This document shows positions 40,968 through 52,683 of a DNA stretch of 64,000 nt, in pieces. The position numbers and the translations under genes are program-made. Under the pieces are notes generated by a model. That model made no database searches, was not told the origin of the DNA, and worked only from the letters and a program-made list of their open reading frames with translations. Origin of the DNA: Euleptes europaea (taxonomy: Eukaryota; Chordata; Lepidosauria; Squamata; Sphaerodactylidae). The DNA lies in contig NC_079332.1 in assembly GCF_029931775.1 (NCBI RefSeq), forward strand, positions 5,083,970-5,147,969, read 5' to 3'. The stretch's first letter is position 1, and each line of letters begins with the position of its first letter.

Positions 40968-41512
40968 CCCCCCCGGCTAGCCCGATCACATCGGGTCTCA
41001 GAAGCTAAGCAGGGTTGGCCCTGGTTAGTACTTGGATGTGGGGTTGGACAGGAAAGAAAGCTGACAGGAAGAAAGTTGAGTCCTTTGAATGTGGTGTTAG
41101 AGGAGAGGGTTACGGTTACCCCGGACCTCCAAAAAGACAAATCAGTGGATTCTAGGTCAAATCAAGCCTGGATTGTCCAGCTAAAATGACTAAACTGAGG
41201 CTATTGTACTTTGGTCACCTTATGAGAAGACAAGAGTAACTGGAAAAGACAATAATGCAAGGAAAAGCTGAAGGCAGCAGGAAAAGAGGAAGACCCAACA
41301 TGAGATGGATTGATTCAATGAAGGAAGCCACAGCCCTAAGTTTGCAAGACCTGAGCAAGGCTGTTAAGGACAGGACATTTTGGAGGCCATTGATTCGTAG
41401 GGTCGCCATGAGTCGAAAGCGACTTGATCCCACTTAACACAGTGCTTGGATGGGAGACCACCAAGGAATAAGGTTGCTACCCAGAGGCAGGCAACGGCAA
41501 ACCACCCCTGTC
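40968..41512 (+). mobile_element. 5S rRNA-derived SINE, split by a BovB LINE
   Basis: 5S-like head 40968-41038, interrupted at 'agtacttggatg'. It resumes at 41441 with 'agtgcttggatgggagacca' and runs to about 41512, where its BovB-like tail is lost. A second 5S SINE begins at 41522. Confidence 0.9.
41039..41440 (+). mobile_element. RTE/BovB LINE 3' end with 12-bp target duplication
   Basis: Encodes AKMTKLRLLYFGHLMRRQE-like and GSRKRGRPNMRWIDSMKEAT, the conserved end of the BovB ORF, and ends 'gagtcgaaagcgacttgatc'. Flanked by agtacttggatg (41027-41038) and agtgcttggatg (41441-41452). 5'-truncated. Confidence 0.93.
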
Positions 41513-41521
41513 TCTGTGTTG

Positions 41522-41732
41522 ACCGGGATGCCGCAGGCTAGCCCGATCACATCAGATCTCAGAAGCTAAGCAGGGCTGGCCCTGGTTAGTGCTTAGATGG
41601 GAGACCACCAAGGAAGTCTAAGGTTGCTACCCAGAGGCAGACAACGGCAAACCACCTTTGAACATCTCTTGCCTTGAAAACCCTACAGGGTCGCCACAAG
41701 TCAGCTGCAACGTGACGGCATTTTCCACCCCC
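41522..41732 (+). mobile_element. 5S rRNA-derived SINE
   Basis: Full-length copy in direct repeat after the split copy. It shares 'cccgatcacatcrgrtctca' and 'ggttgctacccagaggcag' with it, suggesting either a close subfamily or a tandem duplication. Confidence 0.92.
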
Positions 41733-41734
41733 GC

Positions 41735-42308
41735 CATGCGGTTTTGCGTGATGCACCTATGAACGTTTTGGATTCGAACTCTCCAGACCGTCTTTCAAAC
41801 TCTGGCCTCTCCGGCTGTTTTTAACAGCCCACCATTCATACCTGAGGCTGCCTAAAACTAGGAATATGAACTAATGTTAATACGAGACCAATTGGCATGG
41901 CTATTATGTCAATTATTTGGGGGCCATCTTAATATGCCGTTGCTTGGCAAGAGGCATGTGGGGAGCTTTTTTTAGCTGGAAGAGCGACAAATGCATTTAT
42001 AAAACCATACCTAAGTATATAAATAGCTGGTGAATCAACACTTCAGTTTAACGCCTTCCCTTTTGTAAGTTCCCTGCTTCCTGGCTCACCGGCTTCAAAG
42101 CTAGGCATTTGATCAGGGATAATTGATCAGAAGAGTTTGGCTCTGCCAACGTTCTGTCAGTCAGTGGTGTTTGGGGGTGGGGGGGAAGCTGGCAATTGTG
42201 CAAGACAGAAAACCTTCCCACCTTCAGAACTCGGGATCTCTGGACAAAGTCACTGTCACAGTCAACAACTGGGCCTACACATTCTTGTTCCATGCACCTA
42301 GATGTCCC
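41735..42308. other. AT-rich unique sequence
   Basis: Repeat-free. 41870-42045 ('ccaattggcatggctattat', 'gggccatcttaatatgccg') has the low-complexity-free look of a conserved non-coding element, which I cannot test. G run near 42176. Confidence 0.3.
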
Positions 42309-42310
42309 TT

Positions 42311-42634
42311 AAGCAGAGGCTAGATGGCCATCTGTCAGCAATGCTGATTCTGTGACCTCAGGAAGGGTGGCATCAGTGTTTGGCTCTCGTGGCCCTTTCT
42401 TGTATGCCCAGGGTAGCACCGATCGCCACTTTGGGGTCAGGAAGCAATTTCCCTCCAGGCCAGATTGGTCAGGGATCCTGGAGGTTTTTTTTTCTTTTTT
42501 CTTTTTTTTTTGCCATCTTATGGACGTGGAGTAGGGGTCACTGAGGATGTGGGGGGGTAGTTGTGAATTTCCTGCATTGTGCAGGGGCTTGGACTAGATG
42601 ACCCTGGTGGTCCCTTCCAACTCTATGATTCTCT
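42311..42634 (+). mobile_element. CR1 LINE, 3' UTR region
   Basis: 'taagcagaggctagatggcc', a loop through 'gtcaggaagcaatttccct', a T-rich tract (42486-42510), and the end 'caactctatgattctctg'. Confidence 0.9.
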
Positions 42635-42749
42635 GTCAGAAGCATTGCCACAACCACACCGGACAAGGATTGAATTCTCACCACACCTCTTACTCCAGAG
42701 TTATTTCTTTGATGTCCCATGGTCATCGATGGGACTATTCTAGTGTTTT

Positions 42750-42838
42750 GCTGAGGCCCTTCCCCAAACCCCTCCCTCCCCAGGCTCCCCCCACCTCTAA
42801 TCTCTAGGAATTTCTCAACCCAGAGCTGGCAACCGTAG
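42750..42838. mobile_element. hAT-type MITE, right end
   Basis: 'gcccttccccaaacccctcc' to 'agagctggcaaccgta'. Confidence 0.7.
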
Positions 42839-42961
42839 GCTGTTGCATACACACTTGTTACTCGAATGGGGACACAGAGCAGTTCTGGGGGGGGGGATCA
42901 TCAGCAAAAGACCTCAGGGGGAGAAAAAAACCCTTTGTCCTCGGGTCCCAGTCTGTCCTCG

Positions 42962-43630
42962 GGTCCCAGAAGTATAGTGTCCAGATCACGTGAAGTGATG
43001 GTATCGCTTTACTCTGCTCTGGTTAGACCTCACCTAGAATACTATGTTCACCTTTGGGCACCACAATTTCAGAAAGATGTAGACAAGCTGGAATGTGTCC
43101 AGAGGAGGGCAACAAAGATGGTGAGTGGTCTGAAAACCAATTCCTATGAGGAAAGGCTGAAGGAGCTGGGTATGTTTAGCCTGAAGAGGAGAAGACTGAG
43201 AGGGGATATGAGAACCATCTTCAAGTACTTGAAGGGCTGTCAAATAGAGGAGGGCGCCGAGTTGTTGTCTGTTGCCCCAGAAGGTCGGACCAGAAATTGA
43301 ATCAAAAGAGTTTCCATCTAGACATTAGGAAGAAATTTCTAACAGAGCGGTTCCTCAGTGGAACAGGCTTCCTCCGGAGGTGGTGAGCTCTCCTTCCCTG
43401 GAGGTTTTTAAGCAGAGACGAGATGGCCATTTGTCAGCAATGCTGACTCTATGAACTTAGGCAGTTCATGAGAGGCAGTTCATGAGAGGGAGGGCATCTT
43501 GGCATTCTTCTGGGCATGGAGTAAGGGGTCACTGGGGGTGTGGGGGGGAGGTAGTTGTGTATTTCCTGCATTGTGCAGGGGGTTGGACTCGATGACCCTG
43601 GTGGTCCCTTCCAACTCTGTGATTCTATGA
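42962..43630 (+). mobile_element. CR1 LINE, 3' end (~670 bp)
   Basis: Longest CR1 piece here. It encodes VRPHLEYYVHLWAPQFQKDV, DKLECVQRRATKMVSGLK and RLKELGMFSLKRRRLRGDM from the end of the ORF2 reverse transcriptase region, then the 3' UTR to 'tctgtgattctatgaa'. The frame breaks near 43300, and the 5' part is missing. Confidence 0.95.
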
Positions 43631-44870
43631 ATCAGGGCCCTCTGTAGCTATTTAACAAGGGGGGAACAAGCCAGAGACGCATTTGCAGATCTTCCGGCAT
43701 CTGTTGACCCTTCCCAAGACAACATAAAATAAAATAAAATGCCGTTTCTGGGCTACAGCCCTTCAGGCTGCAGATGCAAGCTGATATGGTGGAATGCTCC
43801 TCTGTGCAAACCCCCCCCCCCAAAAAAAATCCCTTCCGTGTTGCCAACTAGAAAGCTGAGCCCAGCCTTCTCGGTGGCCTGCTTGGTTTCTACATGCAGG
43901 GAGTTTTCTTTTTCGCGGAGGTGCTGTCCAGCCCCTTGGGATGACTGAACAGTGCAAGCGGAGAGCTTCATTCTGGGGAGGCAGAAGCCCCGCTTTTTGC
44001 ATGTTTTTTAAGAATCCCCTCCCTGCGCTGCTGTTGCTATGACGACCGCTTGCTTGAGCTGAAATACCCCTGCAGGGAGGGCGTGCAGCTTGTGAATTAA
44101 GGACAAGGGGAGGGAGTCGGCGGCGAGGCTCCCCGTGTCAAGGGACACTGCCCTTAGAACGCAAGGCAGCCAGAGCTGGGGGGAAAGGCCTTCTCCATCT
44201 GCCTCTGAGACCGGCCTGTTGTCCCGGGGTAAGGTGGGGGCTGGGGAAAAGCTGATGTAACCCAGCATCGGCCTGCTTGGATGCCTGTCTGCGTCTCCTC
44301 CTCCTCGATTATTTAAAAGGCCGGTCAGGTTTCTCAAGCTGGCAGGCGTGCAAAATGCTGGGTTGGGGGGGTGCTGAAGAGAAGAGAGCGTGCGCCAGAG
44401 AGAGAGAGACTGCAGCTCTTAAAATAGCAACATCCCTCTCCGCCTGCTTTTCTTTGCCTTGCATGTATACACACGGAGGCACCCCTCCCTCGTCCCCTGC
44501 CAATGAGACCATCCTTTCTCTTCTCTCTACGCTTTGCCCAGGCTCAAGATGGCTTCTGCTTACCCATTTTATAGCTCAAGGACCAGGCCGGGCATTCAGC
44601 ATCAGGGTTCCCGCTGTGATCGAGTTGAGTGGAATCTCTCTCTCTCTCCCCCCCCCCCATTCCCAATGCCAAAGATGTGACTTTCACCCAGCTCTATGAG
44701 GGTGGCTTTTTGCTTTGGCAAAGGAGGAAGAAGAGGAAACAAAAGATGGTTTAGGGTTTGTGGGGATTAGGGGCGCGTGAATCCAGCACAATATTGGCGC
44801 TCATGTGGTGCCGTGTAGTGGTTTCTTCATTTAAACCATTTATTAGCTGCCTTTCTCCCTTGCAGAACTC
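43631..44870. other. Unique G+C-rich block with X-box-like site
   Basis: Repeat-free apart from C and G runs and short GA/TC tracts. GTTGCTATGACGAC (44033-44046) resembles an X-box. No recognised coding exon despite several open frames. Confidence 0.35.
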
Positions 44871-44875
44871 AAGGC

Positions 44876-45500
44876 GAACTCCCTGCCCCAGGATGTGGTG
44901 ATGGCTGCCAACTTGGAAGGCTTTGGGGTGGTGGTGGACATGGACAAGGAGGACAGAGCTATCCATGGCTACTAGTTAAAATGGATACTAGTCATGATGC
45001 ATCCCTATTCTCTCCAGGATCAGAGGAGCATGCCTATTACATTAAGTGCTGAGGGACACAGGCAGGAGAATGCTGCTGCAGTCATTTTGTTTGTGGGCTT
45101 TCTAGAGGCACCTGGTTGGCCGCTGTGTGAAGAGACTGCTGGACTTGATGGGCCTTGCCCTGATCCCGCAGGGCTTTTCTCTCTGCCCCAGGATGTGGTG
45201 ATGGCTGCCAACTTGGAAGGCTTTAAGAGGAGAATGGACATGTTCATGGAGGAGAGGGCTATCCATGGCTACTAGTCAAAGTGGATACTAGTCATGATGC
45301 ATCCCTAGTCTCTCCAGGACCAGAGGAGCATGCCTATTATCTTAGGTGCTGTGGAACACAGGCAGGATGGTGCTGCTGCAGTTGTCTTGTTTGGGGGCTT
45401 CCCAGAGGCACCTGGTTGGCCAAGGTGTGAACAGACTGCTGGACTTGACAGGCCTTGGCCTGTTGCAGCATGGCTTTTCTTATCTTCTTATGTTCTAAGG
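44876..45500 (+). mobile_element. Two tandem copies of the second CR1-like 3' end
   Basis: Copy 1 starts at 44876 and copy 2 at 45179, 300 bp apart, both in the same phase at 'ctgccccaggatgtggtgat'. Copy 2 ends 'ttcttatcttcttatgttct'. A head-to-tail dimer. Confidence 0.9.
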
Positions 45501-45501
45501 C

Positions 45502-45702
45502 GGCTTGTGTGTGTGTGTGAAGTGCCGTCAAGTCACAGCCGACTTGTGGCGACCCCAGCAAGGTGCTTTCAAGGCCAAGAAGGAAGCAGAGGTGGTTTGC
45601 CATTGCCTTCCTCTGCAGAGTCTTCCTTGGTGGTCTCCCTTCCAAGAACCGACCCTGCTTAGCTTCTGAGATCTGATGAGATCAGGCTATACCATGCCGC
45701 CC
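45502..45702 (-). mobile_element. 5S rRNA-derived SINE, inverted
   Basis: Begins with GT repeats and the inverted BovB-like tail ('aagtgccgtcaagtcacagc'), ending with the inverted 5S-like head ('gcttagcttctgagatctga'). Confidence 0.93.
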
Positions 45703-45883
45703 TTCTTCCCCAAGGCAGCTTACCATGTAAATAAAACATTATTAAAATAAGCTAAACACAATAAAACAACAGTGATGAAAACCCACTAAAAAGTCAACGA
45801 TTTAAAAACTCCGATTAGGGCTGCCAATTAAAAAAAAAACTAAGTCAATCCACTGCAGTCCTAAATTAAACTGTCTTCAGTTT

Positions 45884-45998
45884 AGGGTTGCCAGGTCTCT
45901 CTTTGCCACCAGCGGGAGGTTTTTAGGGTGCAGCCTGAGGAGGGCAGGGCTTGGGGAGGGGACGGACTTTGATGCCACAGAGTCCAATTGCCTGGGGA
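45884..45998. mobile_element. hAT-type MITE, left half
   Basis: 'tagggttgccaggtctctct' to 'acagagtccaattgcc'. Confidence 0.85.
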
Positions 45999-46530
45999 GG
46001 TTGTTCTGTAATTGAGGGGGTCGCCACTGAAAAGTTGAGTGTCGGATAAGGATCTGGGATGCCTTTCTTCAAATTCCGTCTCTGCCAAAGGAACAGTTTT
46101 GGGCCAGACGGGTGTATTCTGCAAGGCAATTAGATGCATTTTGTGTCGTGTCAAAGGGAAAAAATGCACTGTTTGAAATAAATTTTTGTGCAGTCGGGCA
46201 CGTGGGATTTCTTTGAAAGAAGACAGGTTTAAAAAAGGGAACAAAAGAAAACAACGAATACCATTTCCTTTCTGTCTTCCTGATTTTCTCTGTTGCAGCA
46301 GAGAAAGGTGTCTTTACTCCTCTGGAACTCAGTTGAAACACAGTGGCTTACATCCGTCCACTCGGCACAGGAAAGTTTCAAGCCTTCCTCCACTGGAGAG
46401 AGCGCAGTTTCCTTTGGGGAAAGCTCCATGAGATGGAAGAAGGCCTCAAACTTTGCAGAGGCAGGGGCAGTCTTAACCATGGGTTATCTGGGGCAGATGG
46501 CCCAGGCCCTGGGCAGGGAAGAGCCCCCAG
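45999..46530. other. Unique sequence, nothing recognised
   Basis: No repeat family or exon recognised. Confidence 0.3.
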
Positions 46531-46535
46531 ATCTG

Positions 46536-46695
46536 TTATCAGCGTGGTTGTAGTGGTTAAGAGTGGTGGTTTGGAGTGGTGGACTCTAATCTGGAGAACC
46601 CTGTTTGATTCCCCACTCCTCCACATGAGCGGTGGGCTCTAACCTCCGGGTTGAACCGGGTTGGTTTCCACACTCCTACACATGAAGCCATCTGG
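46536..46695 (+). mobile_element. tRNA-derived SINE (TTC-tail family), 5' part
   Basis: Head and first part ('gtggttgtagtggttaagag', 'gtttgattccccactcctcc'), cut at 'gaagccatctggg' by the adjoining MITE. Confidence 0.88.
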
Positions 46696-46889
46696 GTAGG
46701 GTTGCCAACCTCCAGGTACTAGCTGGAGATCTCCTGCTATTATAACTGATCTCCAGCTGATAGAGATCCGTTCACCTGGAGAAAATGGCCACTTTGGCAA
46801 TTGGACTCTATGGCATTGAAGTCCTTCCCCTCCCCAAACCCCACCCTCCTCAGGCTCCGCCCCCAAAACCTCCCGCTGGTGGTGAAGCC
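46696..46889. mobile_element. hAT-type MITE, right end missing
   Basis: Left end is intact ('tagggttgccaacctccag'), with the breakpoint after 'ccgctggtggtgaagcc'. Confidence 0.88.
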
Positions 46890-46977
46890 AATATGCAGGT
46901 TTTTTTCACACAGGGGAAGTATGCTGTACTCAGAATACTTATCTGTATCAATATACAACTATATTCAGGATACTTAT

Positions 46978-47150
46978 GAGAGCCAGTGTGGTGTAGTGGT
47001 TTATTTTATTTTATTTATTGATTTGATTTATAACTTCCACCCTCTCCTCGACGGAAGACTCAGGGCAGAACACAGCATACACAAACACAACATTAAAACT
47101 TGACTCGATAATAAAACCTATAAATACAAATTAATACAACAAAAACAGAT
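46978..47150. other. SINE head scrap and AT-rich LINE-like tail
   Basis: 46978-47002 is 'gagccagtgtggtgtagtgg'. 47003-47150 ('tttattgatttgatttataa', 'cttccaccctctcctcg') resembles the inverted 3' end of another LINE or SINE; family unclear. Confidence 0.45.
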
Positions 47151-47221
47151 TCTAATTAAAATTCAGCCGGTCATCAGCTCTGGAATAAACCTAGACAGAC
47201 ATCTCACCCATTCCCTTGCGG

Positions 47222-47405
47222 TTCAGTGTCGGACTAGCATATGGGAGACCTGGGTTCAAATCCCTATGCGTGCCATGGAAGCTCGCCGGGTGTCCTTGGC
47301 CCAGTCACACAATTCTCAGCTTGCGAGGATAAAATGTAGGAGAGGAAGCTGACGTAAGCCGCTTTGGGGTCCCCACTGGGGAGAAAGGTGAGGTGCAAAT
47401 AAATA
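47222..47405 (+). mobile_element. CORE-like SINE, near full length
   Basis: tRNA-like head ('ggttcagtgtcggactagc', 'gggttcaaatccctatgc'), core, and tail 'gtaagccgctttggggtccc' with 'ggggagaaaggtgaggtgc', ending in AAATA repeats. Confidence 0.85.
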
Positions 47406-50400
47406 AGTATCTCGAGGAAGCAGAAATGCATATTTCATTTCATCCCAAATTAGCCTTTCCCCACCCTGAAGTGTGTGTGTGTGGGGAGGTCAGATTTGTG
47501 TCTTGGAACCTGTCCTGGGAGATGCTTGGCATGATCCTACAGCCGGTGGCGGCGCCCTGGCACTGGCCGCCTTAGGATCGGAATGTAAATTGGGTTGCGT
47601 CCAAGCTCAACGGGGTTGTTGATCGGGCTATAAAAAGCTTCTTCACAGCCCCTATTATAAACCATACACGCTAATCCCCAATCCATCATGCCTGGAGCTT
47701 CACTGTTAACCGGCTTGCCCATTTGCCTAACGTTTCCATCCTGTTTGCGATCTCTTTATATATATTTAAATGTTTTTAAATGCACTGCCTATTCCATTTC
47801 GAGCAACCTCAGATTTTTAAAAAAAGAACCCCCAAATTAACACACACAAAAACCCCACCCCCAAAAAATTAAAGAGGCAGACAGTCCAAGAAGAGACCGG
47901 TGAGTTCTTGTGTTTACCCGCAAATGAATGATCGTAATCTCTTTTTTCGGATCCCAGCCAGGTGGCTGGGGAGGTGGAGGGAGAGGCAGGGAGAAGCCTG
48001 CAGTCATGCATTATTGATAATAATGGCCGTGTCTCTTTAACAGGCTTTGCTCTACGACATCGGAGGGTGTGTGCATTTACATGCCAGCAAGCGTGTATGT
48101 GTGTGTGTGTGTGTGTTTGTGTGTGAGAGAGTGTGTGTGTGTGCGCGCGTTGAGAGAGGGAGTCAGGCAGCTTCTGCATCTTTCATTCCCAGCTCCCTCT
48201 GGATACCATCTCTGGCTTTTGCTAGAGGGGGTAGGGGGAGAAGGACATCTCTTCCCCCTCTGCTGCAAGCACATCGGTTCCATTCTGGTGGATTTTTGTG
48301 TGTGTGTGCGGAGGGAGGAAGAGGACAGTGGATTCTCACACGAGCAAGACAATCTGGGGGGGCAACCCCAGGGAAGGAGGTGTGCATCTGGGCAAAGGAG
48401 GTGTGGGATTTTCTGGATTCGGAAAAACGAGGTGGTGATTTGACTTTTTTTTTTTTAGGGGGGGTGTTTTGCCCTTCGTGGTGAGGACTCTTTTTTTCCT
48501 CCCTCCCCTGGGCATCCCGCCCTCTCCTGATGCCGCTTCTCACATGAAAGGGCCGGCTCCCTGTGGAAGGCATGGCATGAACTGAGGCGCCCGCGGCTGG
48601 AGGTAAGCACTCTGCATCCGTGTGCATCGATCCTGTGCCGCACAAAAGCCCTTGCCTCCCCCTCCCCTGTGCCCCCCTCCCCTACCTCACCGTCTTGCAT
48701 TTGATGTCTGTAGGATGCTTCCCCCCCAAAGGGTTTTTCTTGCATCTGCACCAAGGGAGGGACGGGGTCTGTAATTACATGCCTCCTTGGCGGAGATCAG
48801 AGCATCTCGGAGCTAGTGTTACATAAGGACAGCCGTCCGGGTCTTGACTAACAGGGCTGGGTGTCTCCTGCCTCCATCCCTGTGCATGGCTCAGCTCCTC
48901 GGTGGGGCTTGTCTCCTCCAGGATCAGGCTGGATTTGGCCTCCCTTCTCCCTGCCCCCCCTTTCTTCCTCTATTTTTGCTGCATTGGATGGAAATTTTGG
49001 TGGCTGTCCATCCAGGCTTGTGTTTGGTTCCCTTTGGACTGAGCGCCCTGCAATGAGTGGATCTGGGGGGATCTGTTGACAGCCCGCCGACCTCTCTCTT
49101 CCTCGGTTGGCCGGGAGGCTCTCGAGATGCGCTAGCCCATCAGGCCTACGTGGACTAGCAGCTCAGCAATGAGGTAGACGAGGGTCGAGGTGAGTCCAGC
49201 CTTTGGTCCTGGGGGAATTCTGCTTCCCCGCCTGCTCCAGGCCCTGTGCCTTGTTGTTGTTTGTTTCAGTTTCTGTCCCGCTGCACTGGGCAAGCAGCGC
49301 CTCTGTGGGTTTTCAAAATTTCTGGGCGATGTAGCGGCCATTTGTATGTGCAGTCATGGGCGCACACTTACCTGGGAGGAAGCTCCATCGGACAGGAAGA
49401 GTCTGGCTAATGTGCCCAGGGAACGGAATGCATAGATTGGCTTTTGCGGGCCTGTTGTCCTGGCTTAGGGTCTCCACCCTTTCAGTGCTTTTCTAAAACC
49501 GACCCATTCTTGTACCTTTGATGCAGAAATGAATTGTGGGGGGGTTGCTACTTGCTGCATATGAGGCTACTGTTAAAAGCCCAGAAGCCGGGCCTGGGGG
49601 GGAGGAGGTGGATGACACCCCCCCCCCATAAAAACCTTCTTGGGATTCCCACCTGGGACACCAGAACTGGAAGGTGTAGAGATATGACAAAGGCACCGCA
49701 TTTCAACAGGATGCTGCTTGGCTTGCTTTTTTTGTGTGGGGGGTGAGATGGGTTTTTGTGGGTGAGGAGCAGAGCCACGTTGTTTGGTATTATTATTTGG
49801 AAGAGGGCTCTTGAGCTGGCCCCGAAACAGACTGACCTGTGGCTCCCTTTCCGGGAGATCTTCCATCAATCGGCCGAGTCCGCTGTTTGGTGCTGGATGT
49901 GCATGTTTGGATCCAAATTCCCTGCCCGCTCATCCCGCAAGTGTGGAAGCTAGTGCCGTTTCTCAGCAGTCAACAGGATTGCCAGCTTTTTCACTGGCCT
50001 CTGCTCCTGTGCGTTGGATGAGCAGGCTTGGTTATCTCCATGGAAAGCTCGAATGGCACACTGAAGCGTGTGTAAAAGGCATAAGAGCAAGCCCGTTTAG
50101 GTTGTTTTTGGGTCAGTTGGCAGCCTGGGTTGGTGAGAGGCTATCACTGGGTTGCCAGAGCTGAAGTAGCTGTGCTATTTTACATGTCTTAAAGCTGAGT
50201 GCTTGTATTTATAACAGAAGATTGGAGGGGGTGAGATAAACCATGTGAAGATTCACCTATAGGTGTGAATTTTAACACTGCAGGATTCACTAAATGAGAT
50301 TGGCTTTGCCAGTTTTGCAGTGTTGATCACCGAGCATTAGAAACGCAACCAACAGGTTATGGCGGGATGTATTATTCATTTCTTAAAAAGAAGGTTCCAA

Positions 50401-51105
50401 AGATCACTCGTCCTCGTAAATGAATCCCCACTGCTCTGGAAATCTGTACCTCTCAGACCAGAGGTGTGGGCACTTGGTGTGGTGAGAAGATTCTGTGCAT
50501 ACTCAGAGGCTCTCTCGTCTGTATTATTAGTTCCCTTTTATGTCTGGCGTTAAAAATACGCACAAGGGATAACTCCAGGCCCAGGTTCAGCAGCCTGGAC
50601 GTACTTGTGAGTGGATGCAGGCTTTTTCACAAAACTCTTAATCTGCCTTTTGGACTTCTAGGCGGAAGTTCGGTCAATACAAAATAGCCTTTTAGGATCG
50701 CTGGTGGCGTTTCTAAGGCTTTAGTTCACACCAGCAACAGGTGAGGTGATATGGATTGCTCCATATGAGAGATTGCAGGCAGGGGACATTTGCATGTTTA
50801 ATTCCCCACCCCGTCTTAAAAAAAATCAATATATTCAAAATTTACATATTCAGTAATGTTGGGATGAGGCCTAGGCTACAACTGCTTGATCTTCTAGTTC
50901 TGTATATGCAGGGAGTTATATTTATAGGAGGGAGAAGCATTCAGTCATGCAATTCAACCCCCCCCTTTTTTGCAATTGATGAAGTGGTTCAGTCCGAGAC
51001 GTTTTACCACCACCTGCATCACAATTTCTTGAGAGTTTGGGAATAGAATCCTTCTCCCTATTTCAGGCTGCTGAAGGACATCTGTCGATGTACTCATTGC
51101 CGCTG
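47406..51105. other. Long repeat-poor block, possible 5' region of next gene
   Basis: About 3.7 kb almost free of transposons, unlike everything around it. GT repeats at 48096-48145, a T run at 48446, several G/C runs. No coding exon recognised on either strand. Low repeat load plus the splice donors at 48602 and 49189 suggest promoter or 5' exons. Confidence 0.4.
48050..48602 (+). other. Candidate 5' non-coding exon (start uncertain)
   Basis: The sequence ending 'aggcgcccgcggctggag' at 48602 is followed by GTAAGC, a strong plus-strand donor. A second donor, GTGAGT after 'cgagggtcgag', ends a possible exon at 49189. In mammals FBXL16 is divergent from METRN and starts with non-coding sequence, so this could belong to it. 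The start coordinate is arbitrary and no protein evidence exists. Confidence 0.25.
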
Positions 51106-51109
51106 CCCT

Positions 51110-51190
51110 GCTGTGGCTAGAGGGTTGGACTCAGATCCCAACGACCTGAGTTCAAATCCTGGCCTAACAATGAATTCAGCAGATAGCCTT
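51110..51190 (+). mobile_element. SINE head fragment
   Basis: 'gacctgagttcaaatcctgg' with flanking tRNA-like sequence; body lost. Confidence 0.45.
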
Positions 51191-51625
51191 GGAGCCGGGA
51201 AGCTCTGAAGTCCCCAGATGAAAAACAGGAGCTAGTCTTAGGGCCTTCCTATGAATGACAAGGTGTGATTTATTTTTAAAAGATGTGTGTGGATCCGTGT
51301 TGAAGTTATACATAGAAAACATGTAGGCTGTGATGGTGGGGAAGCACTCAGCACATGCTCAGAGCAAGCCTCTTTATTTATTTTATTTCCAGGGCTGAGT
51401 ATGTAGTCCAAACAGATCCCAGGACTGACCTATTCTGAGTCTCAGCTGCTGTTAATCACTGGGTTGTGAAGATATGAAATGAAATGTGTTATATTTTAAA
51501 ACACCATGAGAACAGGTAGTGTTTGTTCTTTCAAACAGCAAACCTCATGATCCTGTACCTGTCAATATGACAGCAAACTGACCATGTGCAGAGTTTTCTG
51601 CGTACTTGGGGGACGCTCTGTTATG
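51191..51625. other. Unique sequence, nothing recognised
   Basis: No repeat family or exon recognised. Confidence 0.3.
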
Positions 51626-51629
51626 CCAG

Positions 51630-51850
51630 TGCATGAACACACATGAAGCTGCCTGATACTGAATCAAAGCCTTGGTCCATCAAGGTCAGTATTGTCTACT
51701 CAGACTGGCAGCGGCTCTCCGGGGTCTCAGGCAGGGGTCTTTCACATCACCTGCTTGCCTGGTCCCTTTAACTGGAGATGCCAGGGATTGAACCTGGGAC
51801 CTTCTGACTGCCAAGCAGAGGCTCTGCCACTGAGCCACGGCCCCTCCCCT
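51630..51850 (-). mobile_element. tRNA-Ala-derived SINE, inverted
   Basis: Full-length minus copy. Confidence 0.93.
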
Positions 51851-51904
51851 ATGTCCATTAGAATTTTCTCCCATTCCCATAAGATAAGAATAAGAGGCCT
51901 TAAT

Positions 51905-52075
51905 GGATGGTAGATTCAGGTTGGAGAAAAGGAAGTCTTCTTCATAATTAACTTATGGGATTCACGGCTACAAGATGGCCATTAGCTGTAGATCCCTTTA
52001 AAAGGGGATTAGATTCGTTGACAGAGGAGAGGTCTATCCGTGGCTATTAACCATGTTGGCTAAATTAAGCCTCTG
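51905..52075 (+). mobile_element. CR1-group LINE 3' fragment
   Basis: 'ccctttaaaaggggattaga' and 'agaggagaggtctatccgtg' resemble the coding end of a third CR1/L2-like family. 'cggatcactggtctgatcc' at 52397 may be a detached part of the same. Confidence 0.55.
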
Positions 52076-52127
52076 AGCCCCCTGTTGCCAGAGAGAAACA
52101 ACAGAGAAAAGGTTTGGGCCCCTTCAT

Positions 52128-52330
52128 TTACTTGTACTTCCTTTATACCCCACCTTTCTCCCCAGCATCATTCCGCTCCATTTTACCCTCATAGCAACCC
52201 TGCAAGGTTGGTTAGGCTGAGAATGTGCGACCAGTCTGAAGTCTCCCAGAGAGCTTCCATGGCAGAGTGGGTATTGGAATCTGGGTCTTCCACATCCTGG
52301 TATGACACGAACCACCACACCACTCCGGCG
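52128..52330 (-). mobile_element. CORE-like SINE, inverted
   Basis: Inverted tail 'taccccacctttctcccca', core and head in order; near full length. Confidence 0.8.
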
Positions 52331-52683
52331 CTGTCTTTGCACTTGGCTTGGTGGACTTCCAAAGTTTCTGTGCTAAAAAAAGGATGCCGGACGAGACGGA
52401 TCACTGGTCTGATCCAGCAAAATGGTTCTTACGGGACACTGGAACAATAGGCTTTTCTTTACCTAGCAATCGTGTTGCCCATCTTTCCACCTGCAGCCTT
52501 TGGAGTACCAGGTGGAGTTCACACAGAATCCCCTAAGAGTCCCCGTCTTTTCAGCATAGATTCAAAAAACAAGCTTCAGGGGGCGTCTACAGGATGAGGC
52601 AAAGGGGTTGCCCTCTTCTTTCCGGCAGTGAGGGAATAAAGAGGAGGAAGCAGATCTTTGCCATCTATCTTTTACGGGACTTT

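Noticed and set aside
41522-41640. 5S rRNA genes
   Set aside because: The 5S-like segments are diverged, lack the normal 5S ends and are fused to a BovB-like tail, as in 5S-derived SINEs.
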